Assembly: GCA_963971535.1 (NCBI GenBank)
Contig: OZ020598.1
Location: 103,038,924 to 103,102,923 of the forward strand
Length of the DNA: 64,000 nucleotides
Reading direction: 5' to 3'
Source of the DNA: Notolepis coatsorum
Lineage: Eukaryota; Chordata; Actinopteri; Aulopiformes; Paralepididae
Shown: one piece after another, positions 1-10,920 of the stretch
Position numbering within the stretch: position 1 is the first letter of the stretch
How the letters are laid out: the number at the start of each line of letters is the position of its first letter
Notes under the pieces: model-generated
Database searches by the model: none
Seen by the model: the letters and a program-made list of their open reading frames with translations, nothing else
Told to the model about the DNA's origin: nothing
Program-made: the position numbers and the translations under genes

Positions 1-770
1 TGTGAGGATTGGTCCATTACCACACGCTTCCAGGTACCAATTACCTCCACACACCTGAAGGGAGTTTCGAATCAGCTCAAAGGGAGCCCTTATATACTCG
101 GGGTTTCTGAGGGTTCATTGTCGGGTCGTTTTGCTTACCTCCGCCTGCAGCTTGTTCCTCCCGTGTTGTTCTCCATCTGTTTCTCCAGTACGCCTTGGAA
201 TTCGCAGCTGACGCCCCTCTCTGCTCCCGTGGACCCGCGCCCCGTATCTCACCTTGCCCCTTGGTGAGTTTTTGGAAGCGTATTTTTTGATGCTCTGTTT
301 TACCTCGTTTTTCCTGGACTCAAGATCTATCTGTTTTTTGTGTGTTTCTTTAACACTGAAGAGGTATCGCCTTTGTTATTTCTGGACTCGGCTTTATTAC
401 TGGACTGCCTCGTAATCCCTGCGTTCGGTTGTTGACATTCCTCTTTTTCTCTGTTCATCTCCGAGTGGATTGACAGTAAGCTGCAGAGCCGCAGAGCCAG
501 AGGCCGCAGCGCCACAGAGCCAACTCTGCTCTGGGCCGAGCTGCAGAGCCGCAGAGCCAGAGGCCGCAGCGCCACAGAGCCAACTCTGCTCTGGGCCGAG
601 CTGCAGAGCCGCAGAGCCTACTCTGCTCCAGGACATTCCCCCTGAATGCTTCATGTTGTTTCTTTCGCTCTTTCTGTTTGAAAATAAATACCCCCTTAGT
701 TTTTGGCTAACTCTGAACTACCTGTCTGTGTCGTGCTGTTGGGGTTGTTTACAAACCATAACAGATACCC
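1..770 (+). mobile_element. 5' LTR of a decayed Ty3/Gypsy retrotransposon
   Basis: The window opens with TG. A TATA-like CTTATATACT lies near 90-100 and AATAAATA at about 683. A gag-like ATG follows at 792. These fit an LTR promoter, a poly(A) signal and a leader. The exact 3' edge (about 760-772) is inferred because no 3' LTR is in the window. A 60-bp tandem duplication lies inside. The true start could be upstream of base 1. Confidence 0.6.
481..630. repeat. 60-bp tandem duplication inside the Gypsy LTR
   Basis: Bases 481-540 and 541-600 are identical. A third copy matches for 18 bases and then resumes after an internal deletion. The unit is rich in CAGAGCCGCAG. It probably lies in the U3/R part of the LTR. 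Confidence 0.9.
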
Positions 771-791
771 AGGATGGGGTATCCAGGGCAA

Positions 792-1664
792 TGTCTGCAG
801 CCAACTCAGCATTAGCAGTGGCTAACGCCGCCACCGTAACAGCAGCTGACGCATTGGCTGGAACAGCGCGTCACGTCGGGGAGGAGGGGACACTACATCC
901 TGCTATCCATCGAGAGGTTCGTGAACCACGCCTGCCACCACCAGAACGCTACGGGGGAGCCCCTGTAGGTTGTCGAGAGTTTGTTACTCAATGCTCATTC
1001 ATCTTTGAATTACAACTGCTCACGTTCACTATCGAACTATCCAAGGTAGCATATATATCTGCTTACAGGTCGGGCTCTTTCTTGTGCTACTGCGAAATGG
1101 GAAGTTCGGTCGGCGGTCTGCCACAGCGCGGCTGCCTTTACCCGGGAGTTGCGACGTGTGTTCGATACCTCCCGGGTAATTTCCATCTATGAGACGGGCG
1201 GACGCCTCACCGCTTGCCGACAGGGCGGTCGCTCTGTGGCGGACTACGCCATCGACTTCCGCATTGTAGCCCGAGAGGCGGCCTGGGCAGAGCTATCGTG
1301 TTGCGTGTTGTTTCTACAGGGGCTCTCCGAGCGTATGCAGGACGAGATGGCGTCACGTGAGCTCCCCGAGCAGCTGGAGGGAATTATCAACCTGGCGATT
1401 CGTCTGGACAATCGCCGCCGTGAGAGAGGCCGCGAGAGGGAGGCTTCGTTTCAGGTACTCTTGCACCCTCCTCACAGTGACGACAATTATTTTTATTTTT
1501 CACAGGATACTTTGGGGGATGAGAATATGCAACTGGGGGCTATGCGTCTCTCGGACACAGAGAGGCAGAGGCGCATCGAACAGAAACGTTGTTTTCACTG
1601 TGGGCGCACTGGTCATCGTCTCAATAATTGTCCTGCGGTATCGGGAAACGGGAGGGCTTGCTAG
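792..1664 (+). pseudogene. Gypsy gag, frameshifted
   Basis: This is the structural Gag of a Ty3/Gypsy element. The first part, from ATG 792, has an Ala-rich N-terminus and a PERYGG-like capsid motif near 935-960. The frame is lost between about 1040 and 1150. It continues in another frame from about 1149, with a capsid-like segment and a CCHC zinc knuckle (C-x2-C-x4-H-x4-C) at 1590-1631. Protease follows in an overlapping frame. At least one indel makes this a pseudogene. Confidence 0.75.
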
Positions 1665-2802
1665 TCCGGGGAAGGGTTCTAGCGGGTGGGTTATTCTCCT
1701 CTGTCACTGATGAGTCACGCACCTTTTTTGATGTCACGGTTGGGTGGGGGCATTACATACAGCAGGCTCGGGCGCTAGTGGACTCGGGAGCTGCAGGCAA
1801 TCTAATGCATGTGGGGTTAGCACAGGAGTGGGGGGTGCCTTTAGAGACCTTAGAGAACCCCATTCCTATTAGTGGTCTGCAAGGGCCTTGAAATGAAGCC
1901 TGTGCCCTGCCCGAGCCCGTGAACTTCAGGCCCTGCCCGAAAATAAGCCCGACTGTAAATAATATTTTAAGCCCTAGCCCGCGTGAAAACCAGAACAAAA
2001 ATTATTATTATTATTATTAAAATATATATATTTTTTGTATTTGTTTTAAAATATTCGAAACACTGTTTTATATGAACTTAATAAATAAACAAAAACGAAA
2101 ATGTCCAATAGGTCTAACTAAATAACACATATCATGCTGAAAACTAACAACCATTCTATTCTATATATCCAAATATTAAATAATTTTTTTGTTTTAAATA
2201 TTCTAAACACTTTATATATTAACTTAATAAATAAACAAAAACGAAAATGTCCAATAGGTCTGCCTAAATAACGCTGAAAACTAAGAAGCATTTACATAGC
2301 CTGTTTCGCTCTTATTAGAATGCCGTCCCAGTGCTCGTTTATTAGACTGAGGCAGCCTCGTAAAACGTATTGACGGCTATAGAATCTTCTTTGACACACA
2401 CACACACACACACACACACGACACAATAGCCTACTCAGTCACTATACAAACAAACAGAAAACAGAAATCAGATTTCGAGCAGAGCAACATAATGAAAAGC
2501 ACAACAAAACGGCAGCAGCGACCCAGCAAATAATAATAATCAAACTCACCACTTCGCTGTTGACGTCAGCAACGCGTTGAACAACGTTAACAAAAGTTCG
2601 CCAACCAGCTACATACATCCAAGAACAAATTAAAACGTTCGCCAACTGGCTATATTCCAACACAACCAATCGAGTTGTCCCCTGAGTTCTCCCTGCGCGC
2701 TGCGGTAATTACATCCAAATGTTTCTCTGATGACAGCTTGCGCGAAAGAGAAAATGAAACTTAAGGAAAACGAAGGTTATCCTATAACCCTAGTTATATG
2801 AG

Positions 2803-2839
<37 letters not shown>

Positions 2840-3097
2840 GCGGTGCCCGGGCCCGGCCGAGCCTGAATAATTTATTTAAAAAAAAGCCCTACCCAGCCCG
2901 AACCCGCCGGGCCGGGTAGGGCCCTGTCGGGCCTGGGCAAGGTTGCAGTGCACTAATTCCTATGCAATTCCTGGACGGTCAACCTCTGGGTGATGGGCTC
3001 ACCACACAGGGCATGGCGCTGCTGCGTCTGCAGGTGGCTGGGGGTGAGTGGGAGTTATTGTATTTTTTTGTGGTTATTTCTCCCCATTCACCCATTG
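1640..3097 (+). pseudogene. Gypsy aspartic protease region, split by a hAT insertion
   Basis: Retropepsin-like protease domain of the Gypsy Pol. The catalytic Asp-Ser-Gly is at 1781-1789, followed by a family-typical Ala-Ala-Gly-Asn. The frame is interrupted at 1870 and resumes at 2964 with an LDGQPLG-like stretch. Removing the 1086-bp insertion and one copy of its 8-bp target duplication leaves the frame in phase, so the insertion disrupted a once-continuous frame. A second insertion interrupts the downstream end at 3106. Confidence 0.75.
1870..2955. mobile_element. hAT-like non-autonomous DNA transposon
   Basis: Flanked by an exact 8-bp target duplication, ATTCCTAT (1862-1869 and 2956-2963). 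The termini are imperfect inverted repeats: TAGTGGTCTGCAA on the left and TAGTGCACTGCAA as the complement of the right. Subterminal CCCGGCCCG-type clusters occur at both ends. The interior holds (CA)n at about 2396-2419 and a poly(A) run near 2803-2837. No transposase frame is seen. An 8-bp duplication is characteristic of hAT elements. Confidence 0.85.
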
Positions 3098-3169
3098 TTC
3101 TAGGCCAGGGGTGGCCAACCAGTCAGAGACTAAGAGCCACAAAAATTACTGTGGTATCACAAAGAGCCA

Positions 3170-4050
3170 TTTACATTTACATTTACATTTAGTCATTTAG
3201 CTGACGCTTTCATCTAAAGCGACTTACAAGTTCTGTACGACAAGCCATCAGGAAGGGCACAACTCTATCAGCTGAGCAACAATGTTCATCAAAGTGTTGA
3301 GTGCTACAGTGTAGGTTAGTTTATTAGGACAAGTGCATGACAGTACGGTTAGTTAGGGTTAGATTTTTTTATTGTTTTTTTTTTTAAATTCAGATAATGG
3401 TTGAAGAAGTGCGTCTTTAGTCGACGGCGAAAGATTGGACGTGATTCGGCTGTCCTAACTGGGGTGGGTAGTTCATTCCACCATTGTGGGGCAAGGACTG
3501 AGAATAGGCGACTTCTCTTTGATGACCCTCCCGGAGCTTGGATAGGAGTAGGTCTGAGGCAGCCAGAAGATGCAGAGCATAGGGGTCTTGAGGGTGTGTA
3601 GTTAGAGACCATTGACCGGAGGTAGGCGGGAGCGGTTCCCTTTGCCGCACGGTATGCTAGGTCGAGGGCCTTGAAGCGGATTCGTGCAGCAATGGGGAGC
3701 CAGTGCAGGTCCCTAAGAAGTGGGGTGCATTGCAGTAGTCGAGGCGGGAGATGACTGTTGATTGGACGAGGAGTTGGGTGGCTTCTTTTGTCAGGAAGGG
3801 GCGGATCCTTCTGACGTTGCTCAGGAGGAATCGGCAGGTTCTGGTCGTCGCTGCGATGTGAGCAGAGAAGTTCAACTGGTCGTCGAGGACAACACCAAGG
3901 TTCTTGGCGGTCGGGGACGCAGTCACAGCTGCATTCTCGACTGTGATTGAAAGGTCGGTTAGGGGGGAGGATTTGGCCGGCAGGTGGAGCAATTCTGTTT
4001 TGCTTACAGTAGGTTCAGTTTGAGGTGGTTGGACGTCATCCAGCCACACC
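3170..4050 (-). mobile_element. 5'-truncated L2-type LINE fragment
   Basis: Minus-strand translation gives the C-terminal part of a LINE reverse transcriptase: NLGVVLDDQLNF, SRLDYCN and, further on, FSVLAPQWWNELP and FRRRLKTHFF. The 3' end is the short tandem tail TTTACATTTACATTT at about 3170-3190, next to GTCATTTAGCTGACGC, which is common at fish L2 ends. Several frameshifts are present. The 5' edge near 4050 is approximate, and no clear target duplication was found. Confidence 0.75.
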
Positions 4051-4096
4051 ATATACCAGCGTTTCTCAACCTTTTTTTCAGTCACGGCACCCTTCA

Positions 4097-4168
4097 TGTG
4101 TTTATAGGTCTCACCCTCTGGCCTCTGAAGTTGCTAATGTCTTTTTTATTTGGGCCTCACAGGGTTAA
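4097..4168. repeat. 72-bp direct repeat, copy 1
   Basis: Nearly identical to 4744-4815. The shared core is CACCCTCTGGCCTCTGAAG followed by a T-rich stretch ending CACAGGGTTAA. Directly after copy 1, TCACAGGGT and its complement ACCCTGTGA form a short hairpin. Confidence 0.85.
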
Positions 4169-4253
4169 AAGTACCCTGTGAGACCCACGGTTGCAAAATT
4201 ACAAAATCACTTCTAGCCATTTAAAAAAAGAATGTTTATTTAAAAAAATTTAA

Positions 4254-4681
4254 AGGGGAACTATTTTACTATTTCTTTCACTATTTGGGCACTTTTACAC
4301 AATTCCTGTGAGTCTATGGAACACCTATGTTTAAAAAAATAAATAAAAAATGCATGTTTTGTATTTCTAATCAAGTACTCAAAAACCGCATTTTTCTACC
4401 TCAAGATCTTAAGCCGTTTTGAGGCTGGGCTCCAACCACTGTGTGGCCTGGTGCCAACTGCCACATCAACTGCCACATTATTATGCAGCTGAGAAATCTC
4501 TGACATCACAGATATGCACATTTTCAGATGACTCAGTTCAGTGAGGGTGAATATTGTGAGAGGAGAATTGGAAGAATGCGCCAATATGAGAATTAGAGAC
4601 ATAGATCCTATTAATATAAGTCCACATATCTAAGAAACAATGGTAAACACTGAAAAAGGCCATTTATAAGATAGTTCCCCT
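4254..4681. mobile_element. TTAA-flanked MITE
   Basis: Flanked by TTAA on both sides (4250-4253 and 4682-4685), with 11-bp perfect terminal inverted repeats AGGGGAACTAT / ATAGTTCCCCT. TTAA target use is typical of piggyBac and Kolobok superfamilies. No coding capacity is seen in the 428 bp. It lies inside the hAT at 3106-5623. Confidence 0.8.
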
Positions 4682-4743
4682 TTAAGCACATGTATAGTCA
4701 ATTGGTCCTGTTGTTCAGCCTCACAATGCTATTTGATAGTAAA

Positions 4744-4815
4744 TGTGTTTATATGTTCCACCCTCTGGCCTCTGAAGTTGCTAATGTCTTTTTAATTTGG
4801 GCCTCACAGGGTTAA
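4744..4815. repeat. 72-bp direct repeat, copy 2
   Basis: Second copy of the 4097-4168 sequence, also ending in GGGTTAA. It is followed by CCTCTTAAGCCC, which may be the edge of another TTAA-targeting insertion or original hAT sequence. Confidence 0.8.
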
Positions 4816-5631
4816 CCTCTTAAGCCCGAGATATACAGTAAAAGTGTATATTTTCAGCATTACATTTGTTTACCAATTATTTTAACTGTTATTAGTGAAA
4901 TATAAGATTAAAGAAATCTCAGGGCATTGAGTCGGAAACCGGCGCATATTGACAGGAGGAAGTGGCACATCCAAAAGTGAGTGTAGTCTTTTGAAGGAAG
5001 AGACTCAGGGCACACCAGCCCCTGTCAATCATCTGACTTCTGGATTTACTTTTTTATTTCTCTTATTTTTTGGTATTATCTCCCACAAACCTGAACGTTA
5101 TTGCCATAAAACAGAACGCAGTTCGTTTCTCTACCTTTCTGTGAACGTCTTGCAAAAAACGGTGTTGCAATATGATGAAAAATGGTGGAGAAATTTACAT
5201 TATAAAAAAGATGGCAGAATTCAGTACTGTATCTACAAAACCTTCTGTTTAATCATCTTCCCTTTATTCATTTGCTTAGATTTTTCAGGTCTGGTAAATT
5301 TTAGCATGGTGTTATTCACAGTCAAAGATAAAAAAATGTTTAAATAGAATTGATATTCTCCTTTGGTTCATTACAATTTACTCAAGCCTAGTAACATACA
5401 CACTATTTCTGACACTGATCCATATATGTCCCTAGATTCAGATACCAAGAACATGCAAATGGACCATTAAAAAAAAAAAATCAATGTTTATTCTACGTCC
5501 TTATGGAATGAGTGACATAAAAAAAAAAAAGTAAAAAAAAAATTCTTTTTATGGATGGAAGAGCCGCACATTGACGGGCAAAGAGCCGCATGCGGCTCGC
5601 GAGCCGCGGGTTGGCCACCCCTGTTCTAGGC

Positions 5632-6261
5632 CATCCCTGGCTGGCAGCCACCTGCCATTAACTGGTCTACGGGTGTACTTTCTTTGGATAGGAGTGTTGT
5701 GCCAATTTCCAATGAAAGTTCACCCACTCTGTTTTCTTCTCTCCCCTCGTCTCTCTCCAGGATGGCGGTTGGCGTTGCTGAGCCTACAGTACTTCCTAAT
5801 TCCGATTTAACGGGGGTCCCCGAAATTTACGGGGATCTGGAAGAGGTTTTTAGCAAGTCGCGTGCCAAAGCACTGCCACCTCATAGGCCCTACGACTGTA
5901 CCATAGAGCTTCTACCTGGTACACTCCGCCCTGCGGCTGCATGTTTTCTCTCTCTCGCCCTGAGACACTGTCTATGAACACCTATATTCAGGAAGCACTG
6001 GCCGCGGGGGTTTCCATCAAGAACCGCTACCCTCTACCTCTCATGGACACCGCCTTTGAGTGCTTAAAGGGGGCACGGGTCTTCTCTAAACTTGACTTAC
6101 GTAATGCATACAATTTGGTCAGGATTACGGAGGGGCACGAGTGGAAGACTGCATTTAACACGCCCAACGGGCATTATAGGTATTTAGTCATGCCCTTTGG
6201 TTTAGCTAATGCTCCGGCAGTTTTCCAAGTCCTGGTCAACGACGTGCTGCGGGATTTAATT
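5632..6261 (+). pseudogene. Gypsy linker and N-terminal reverse transcriptase, deleted
   Basis: After the hAT, the Gypsy Pol continues in shifting frames. A pre-RT linker ([21 protein letters not shown]) is at about 5818-5860. From about 5941 the RT fingers/palm follow, including [11 protein letters not shown] and the [11 protein letters not shown] motif near 6200-6230. A block that normally lies between the first RT motif and the [10 protein letters not shown] stretch is missing near 6010, so part of the fingers domain is deleted. The frame changes near 5935. This copy cannot make functional RT. Confidence 0.75.
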
Positions 6262-6276
6262 AGGGTGTCAGTGTTT

Positions 6277-6764
6277 TTTTTTTTTTTTAATCTTTTTCCC
6301 CCTCCTTTTTCCTCTGATTTTCTCCCATCCCAATGTTAGTCGTTATGCCAATTCCCAATCCCCTTCCTGGTCGCTGCGCACTTACCCCCCACAGTCGGTC
6401 TGGGAGAGTGGAGGCTACCACGTGCTTCCTCCGACACACGTCCAGCCAATCTACCGCATCTTTTCACCTGGCAGCGCGGATTCTCACTGAGAGGGCGTAG
6501 CGTGTGGAAGGATCACACTATCCCACTTAGATCCTATCCACGCTTAGCAGGCGCCTTGACCGAACTGTAGGAGTCGCTGTTTACAACGACCGGGACCCAC
6601 CCCGCCAGCTTCTCCCACCCTCTAATACTGCCAATTGTATTAGTGTGAACGGCCAGCCAAGCTGGTGACAACCCCGGAGCTGTGAGCTGGATTCGAACAG
6701 GCGAATCCAGCCGCTCCGGGGTTGGTGACGAACGGAATCTCCGTTACGTCACCTGACCGTCCCC
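6277..6764 (-). mobile_element. tRNA-derived SINE (copy 1)
   Basis: Flanked by a perfect 15-bp target duplication (6262-6276 and 6765-6779). The left edge is a T tract, so the element is on the minus strand with a poly(A)-like tail. The complement of the right part holds a Pol III B box (GTTCGAATCC) near 6690. The middle shares a conserved block with the SINE at 13063-13513, including ACTAATAC...TTGGCAGTATTAG and GACTCCTACAG when read on the minus strand. Confidence 0.88.
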
Positions 6765-6779
6765 AGGGTGTCAGTGTTT

Positions 6780-8077
6780 GTATACATAGATGTCAATAAG
6801 TCAAGATAGACTGCGCTCACAAAATATAACACTGGGTGCTGAAATCCCGTGGAGTATAATAGAAAAAGAAAGCAATACGCTTGGACCAGCACTCACAGAT
6901 TTTGGTTATTTAATGGCAGCCTGAAACAAACATGTTTCGGAACATATGATATGGTGCAGCACCAAATGCATGTTCGTGAGGTGCTACAGCGTCTACTCAA
7001 GCATCAGCTATTTGTTAAGGCAGAAAAGTGTGTGTTTCACACTGACACTGTGTCCTTCCTGGGCTTTGTGTTGACGAAGGGTGATCTTCGCATGGATCCA
7101 GCCAATGTGAGTGCAGTCTTGGACTGGCCACGCCCTTCGTCGCTCAAGGAATTACACATTTTTTTGGGCTTTGCTAATTTTTACAGGCGTTTTATTCGCA
7201 ATTTCAGCGCCTTAGTCAATCCTCTGACAGCTCTCACTAAGGCCTCTCTACCTAGCTTTGAATGGTCGCCGCGGGCAGAGTCGGCCTTCTGCAACCTTAA
7301 ACGTCGGTTTACCTCCGCCCCTGTACTGATCCGCCACGATTCAGAGGCTCAGTCTATTGTGGATGTGGATGCCTCTGACATCGCGTGGGGGGGGGGGATC
7401 TCTCAGAGATGTTTAAAGGACGGGAAAGTGCATCCTTGCGCTTTTTTTCCGCGCCGGCTGTCTCCGGCCGAGCGCAACTACGATGTGGGTAATCGGGAGT
7501 TGTTGGCAATCAAGTTGGCACTGGAGGAATGGAAACATTGGTTAGAGGGGGCGGCACATCCTTTCATTGTTGGGACTGATCATAAGAACTTGGCTTACAT
7601 CCAAGGGGCTAAACACCTTAACGCTCACCAGGCCAGGTGGGCGTTATTCTTCACTCGATTTCGATTTTCCATCTCCTACCGGCCTGGTTCCAAGAACGTC
7701 AAACCTGACGCTCTTTCTCGTCAGTTTGATTCTCCGGACCGGGAGGAGAAGCCCCACCCTATTATTCCACATGCCCTTATTTTGGCACCTGTGTCATGGG
7801 GCATAGATAGGGTGGTAAGATCGGCTCTGGCACGGGAGCCTGGTCCCGGTGGTGGTCCTCCGGGGCGGATGTTTGTGCCCAAGGCTGTGCGCTCGCAACT
7901 GCTGCAGTGGGCACATACCTCTTCCCTCACCGAACACCCTGGGGCCGCCAGGACCCTGGAGTTTATCCGTAGGAGGTTCTGGTGGCCTACAGAGGTGGGG
8001 GATACGCGTTCCTTTGTGGCGGCCTGTCCGGTGTGCGCGCGTAGTAAGACCTCTCGCCGTGCACCGGCGGGTCTCTA
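6780..8077 (+). pseudogene. Gypsy RT palm, RNase H and truncated integrase
   Basis: The RT catalytic YxDD motif is broken after Tyr-Ile-Asp (6783-6791) by about 165 bp of unrelated sequence; the RT frame resumes near 6957. RT connection sequence follows ([12 protein letters not shown] at about 7165-7200), then RNase H with Asp (VDVDAS, about 7360), Glu ([10 protein letters not shown], about 7500) and Asp ([10 protein letters not shown], about 7572). The integrase HHCC zinc-binding domain is at about 7910-8046. Coding similarity stops near 8077, before the integrase core. No 3' LTR is in the window. Confidence 0.85.
6792..6957. other. Unclassified insert within the Gypsy RT
   Basis: About 165 bp that do not belong to the pol frame and lie exactly at the YxDD catalytic motif. 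It contains AACATGTTTCGGAACATATG-like sequence. No target duplication or terminal repeat was identified. A replacement or deletion-repair event would also fit. Confidence 0.5.
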
Positions 8078-8740
8078 TTTTCTATTTGATATCAGTATCA
8101 AAATAATTTCCAAATGAACCGTTAGCTGGCAAACCAGTTATCTGTCCACATACACCGCCCCCCCCCCCCCCCCCCCTTAGAACAATCCAAACAAAAAGTA
8201 TACTTTTCAATACATTGGTTGAGCATTGGTTGAGCATAAGTGAATATGTTATGAACAAATTAGAAGTTTGAACTAGTTAACGATTGTCTTCCAGGGATGT
8301 ATTGATACGGGTATCGGGCCATGCCAGGCTAAAACAGGGTAGCGGGATTGGGGGGGATTTCCCCAATGCTAAGATCTGACACCAAGAGAGCATGTGATTT
8401 GATTAAACTCCAAGCAGAATAATACCCTGTTTGGCCCATCTTGTACCCCAGCATGTGGGGGAACTTGGCATGGCCAAACACTTGTCTGACTTGTGAGTTA
8501 AAGGGATAGTTTGGATTTTTGGACTGTTAAGTGGTATGAAATACTTGCTAGTAGTATAGTTGATGCGATGCCATTAGCTTGACTCGCAGAGTACCATGGT
8601 CTGAGTTCTGGCCTGGTTCTGAGTGAACCGGGAAGCTTCAGACAGGCAGCAAATGAAATCATGATACAAAAAAGTGTTATTCCACCACACAATAACCTGC
8701 AGGCAAAAGTTGTAATCATCCACAGCAGAAAACATTTCCT
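8078..8740. other. Non-coding gap with hAT-like and MITE-like fragments
   Basis: Contains a poly(C) run (about 8156-8176), an AGGGATGTATTGATACGGG stretch (about 8294) resembling a hAT end, and TTAAAGGGATAGTTTGGA (8498-8515) resembling the end of a TTAA-targeting MITE. No partner end was found for either. No coding sequence is supported. Confidence 0.4.
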
Positions 8741-8886
8741 ATGCTTCAGAGTGACATGATGTGTTGACCTAGTCTCAGTGTGACGTCACTAAATGCTTCA
8801 GAGTGACATGATGTGTTGAACTAGTCTCAGTGTGACGTCACTAAATGCTTCAGAGTGACATGATGTGTTGAACTAGTCTCAGTGTG
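8741..8886. repeat. 52-bp tandem repeat, 2.8 copies
   Basis: Units start at 8741, 8793 and 8845 with ATGCTTCAGAGTGACATGA and run for 52 bp. Copies differ by single substitutions. The third copy is cut off at the start of the polypurine tract. Confidence 0.95.
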
Positions 8887-8903
8887 AAGTAGGGCTGGAC
8901 GCC

Positions 8904-9703
8904 GAGGAGGGGAGAGGAGAGGAGAGGAGAGGAGAGGAGAGGAGAGGAGAGGAGAGGAGAGGAGAGGAGAGGAGAGGAGAGGAGAGGAGAGGAGAGGAGA
9001 GGAGAGGAGAGGGGAGGAGAGGGGAGGATAGGAGAAGAGAGGAGAGGAGAGGAGAGGAGAGGAGAGGAAAGGGGATGAGAGGAGAGGAGGGGAGATGACG
9101 ATGAGAGGAGAGGAGGAGAGATGGCAAGGAGAGGAGAGGAGATGAGGAGAAGAAAGGAGAGGAGGGGAGAGGAGGAGAGGACATGAGATGAGTATAGAGG
9201 ATAGGAGAGGAGGATAGGAAAGGAGAGGAGAGGACAGGAGAGGAGGGGAGAGGACCAGGCGGGGAGAGGAGAGGAGAGGAGAGGAGAGGAGAGGAGAGGA
9301 GAGGAGAGGAGAGGGAGGAGAGGAGAGGAGAGGAGGGGAGAGGAGGGGAGGGGAGGGGAGGGGAGGGAGAGGAGAGGAGGGGAGAGGAGAGGAGAGGAGA
9401 GGGAGAGGAGAGGAGAGGAGAGGAGAGGAGAGGAGAGGAGAGGAGAGGAGAGGAGAGGAGAGGAGAGGAGAGGAGAGGAGAAGAGAAGAGAAGAGAAGAG
9501 AAGAGAAGAGAAGAGAAGAGAAGAGAAGAAAGAGAAGAGAAGAGAAGAGAAGAGAAGAGAAGAGAAGAGAAGAGAAGAGAAGAAGAGAGGAGAGGAGAGG
9601 AGAGGAGAGGAGGAGAGGAGAGGAGAGGAGAGGAGAGGAGAGGAGAGGAGAGGAGAGGAGAGGAGAGGAGAGGAGAGGAGAGGAGAGGATGAGGATGAGG
9701 AGA
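8904..9703. repeat. 800-bp (GGAGA)n polypurine tract
   Basis: Almost every base is A or G. The main repeat is GGAGA, with an (AGAAG)n block at about 9478-9585. The strand asymmetry would permit triplex (H-DNA). The long Ser/Leu-rich open frames on the complement are repeat artefacts. Confidence 0.97.
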
Positions 9704-10920
9704 CAGTCCTAACAGTCATCACAGTCACTCCACACCTGAACAACCCAAACAACAGCTAGAAATTGCAAGCTCACATATTCAGAAATGTTAGTACAGAAAG
9801 CTTCTGTTCAGGTGGTTCGTATGAGTTCTAAAATGGAATCCAATTAAAGTCCTTCCAAAGGTTCTCCACCTCCGGCTACTGTCCCTACCGGACCTGGGGG
9901 GCTGCCCAGTGTTCTGTTCCGCCTCGGATCCCCAGCCAACCTGCTCACCATGAACACCATGAGGGGTCTCTCACACATCCCCGTCTGTGGGGGTCCTACT
10001 CCGTGTCCAATCTTTTTGGCGAAAGAACACATGGATTGTGTCAGTATTTTACCTCCCCCCCATATCCTGCTAGCACTTCCGTGTGGAATGGAAACCTTGT
10101 ATCTCTGGAAAAGTATAATTTGAAGTGTCAATGAATTCTTGTTTTTCAGCTGATCTATGTTTGAAATCAAAGAGTGAATTTTGATTTGGTTCTAATTGGG
10201 CCCTGGAGCTATGAAACGTAGACCAACTCTAACCAATAGGAACACAAAAACTACTTGAACAAGACAATTAAATAAACATTGACTGAAGATATGGGGTTTT
10301 TCCACATCCGTACAGTATATACAACCAGCTAACAGTCCACCCACACAAACCCTGGCTAAAAAAAAGTCTGTCAATTCAATTGAATGCACCGATAATAGAA
10401 AGCACATCATCACAATACATGCTGGAGATCTATTGAATGGGACATTTGTATTACATGTATATTCTTACTTTCTTTTGTAATTATAAACGGCCTTCATTTT
10501 GTATTTTACAGAATGTGTTTATTGAAGCAGGATGAGAAGCACACTATGTTAAATGCGACAATCCACCCTTCAGCAGAATTTGTTATTAATATGATGTTGG
10601 ACAGTTTGTTCTAAGTTTGTTAACAAATATAATAAGACGGCCTCCCGTGGACCCACAAGGAGAAACTGAGTGCCACCGTACTGTACATGTAGGACAGACA
10701 ACAGACAATAGAAACAAGGCGTACACGTCTCACGGTAGCAACAACATACGGGGAGAGCACAGCACCATCATGCATAATGTAACAATGTATCTGTAATAGG
10801 ATGGTTATAGATGACATCAATATTCATGAACACCAACATCACCACGGTCCTCAGTGCGTCCACCATCCTAGTCATCAACATCAGATCATCATCAACAGTG
10901 ACAGTCGATGACAATGTTCA
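9704..10920. other. Unassigned sequence
   Basis: No gene or transposon recognised. A GC-richer stretch at 9850-10080 stays open for over 80 codons on the minus strand, but its translation matches nothing I know and has no clear splice context. Confidence 0.4.

Larger units (their letters stand above)
3106..5623. mobile_element. hAT-like DNA transposon with nested insertions
   Basis: Ends are CAGGGGTGGCCAACC (3106-3120) and its exact complement GGTTGGCCACCCCTG (5609-5623), flanked by the 8-bp duplication TTCTAGGC (3098-3105 and 5624-5631). Subterminal AGAGCCGCA/AGAGCCACA motifs occur at both ends. An L2 fragment and a TTAA-flanked MITE lie inside. An unrecognised open frame at 4949-5347 has no transposase motif I can identify, so the copy is called non-autonomous or decayed. 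Confidence 0.88.

Noticed and set aside
327..1192. Frames across the 60-bp LTR duplication
   Set aside because: They lie in the LTR before the gag ATG at 792 and read through tandem DNA repeats.
8850..9752. 300-codon Leu/Ser/Pro frame on the minus strand
   Set aside because: Translation of the (GGAGA)n tract; pure repeat with no gene context.
9844..10170. 108-codon minus-strand frame as a host exon
   Set aside because: No recognised domain, no convincing splice sites and no similar second exon nearby.
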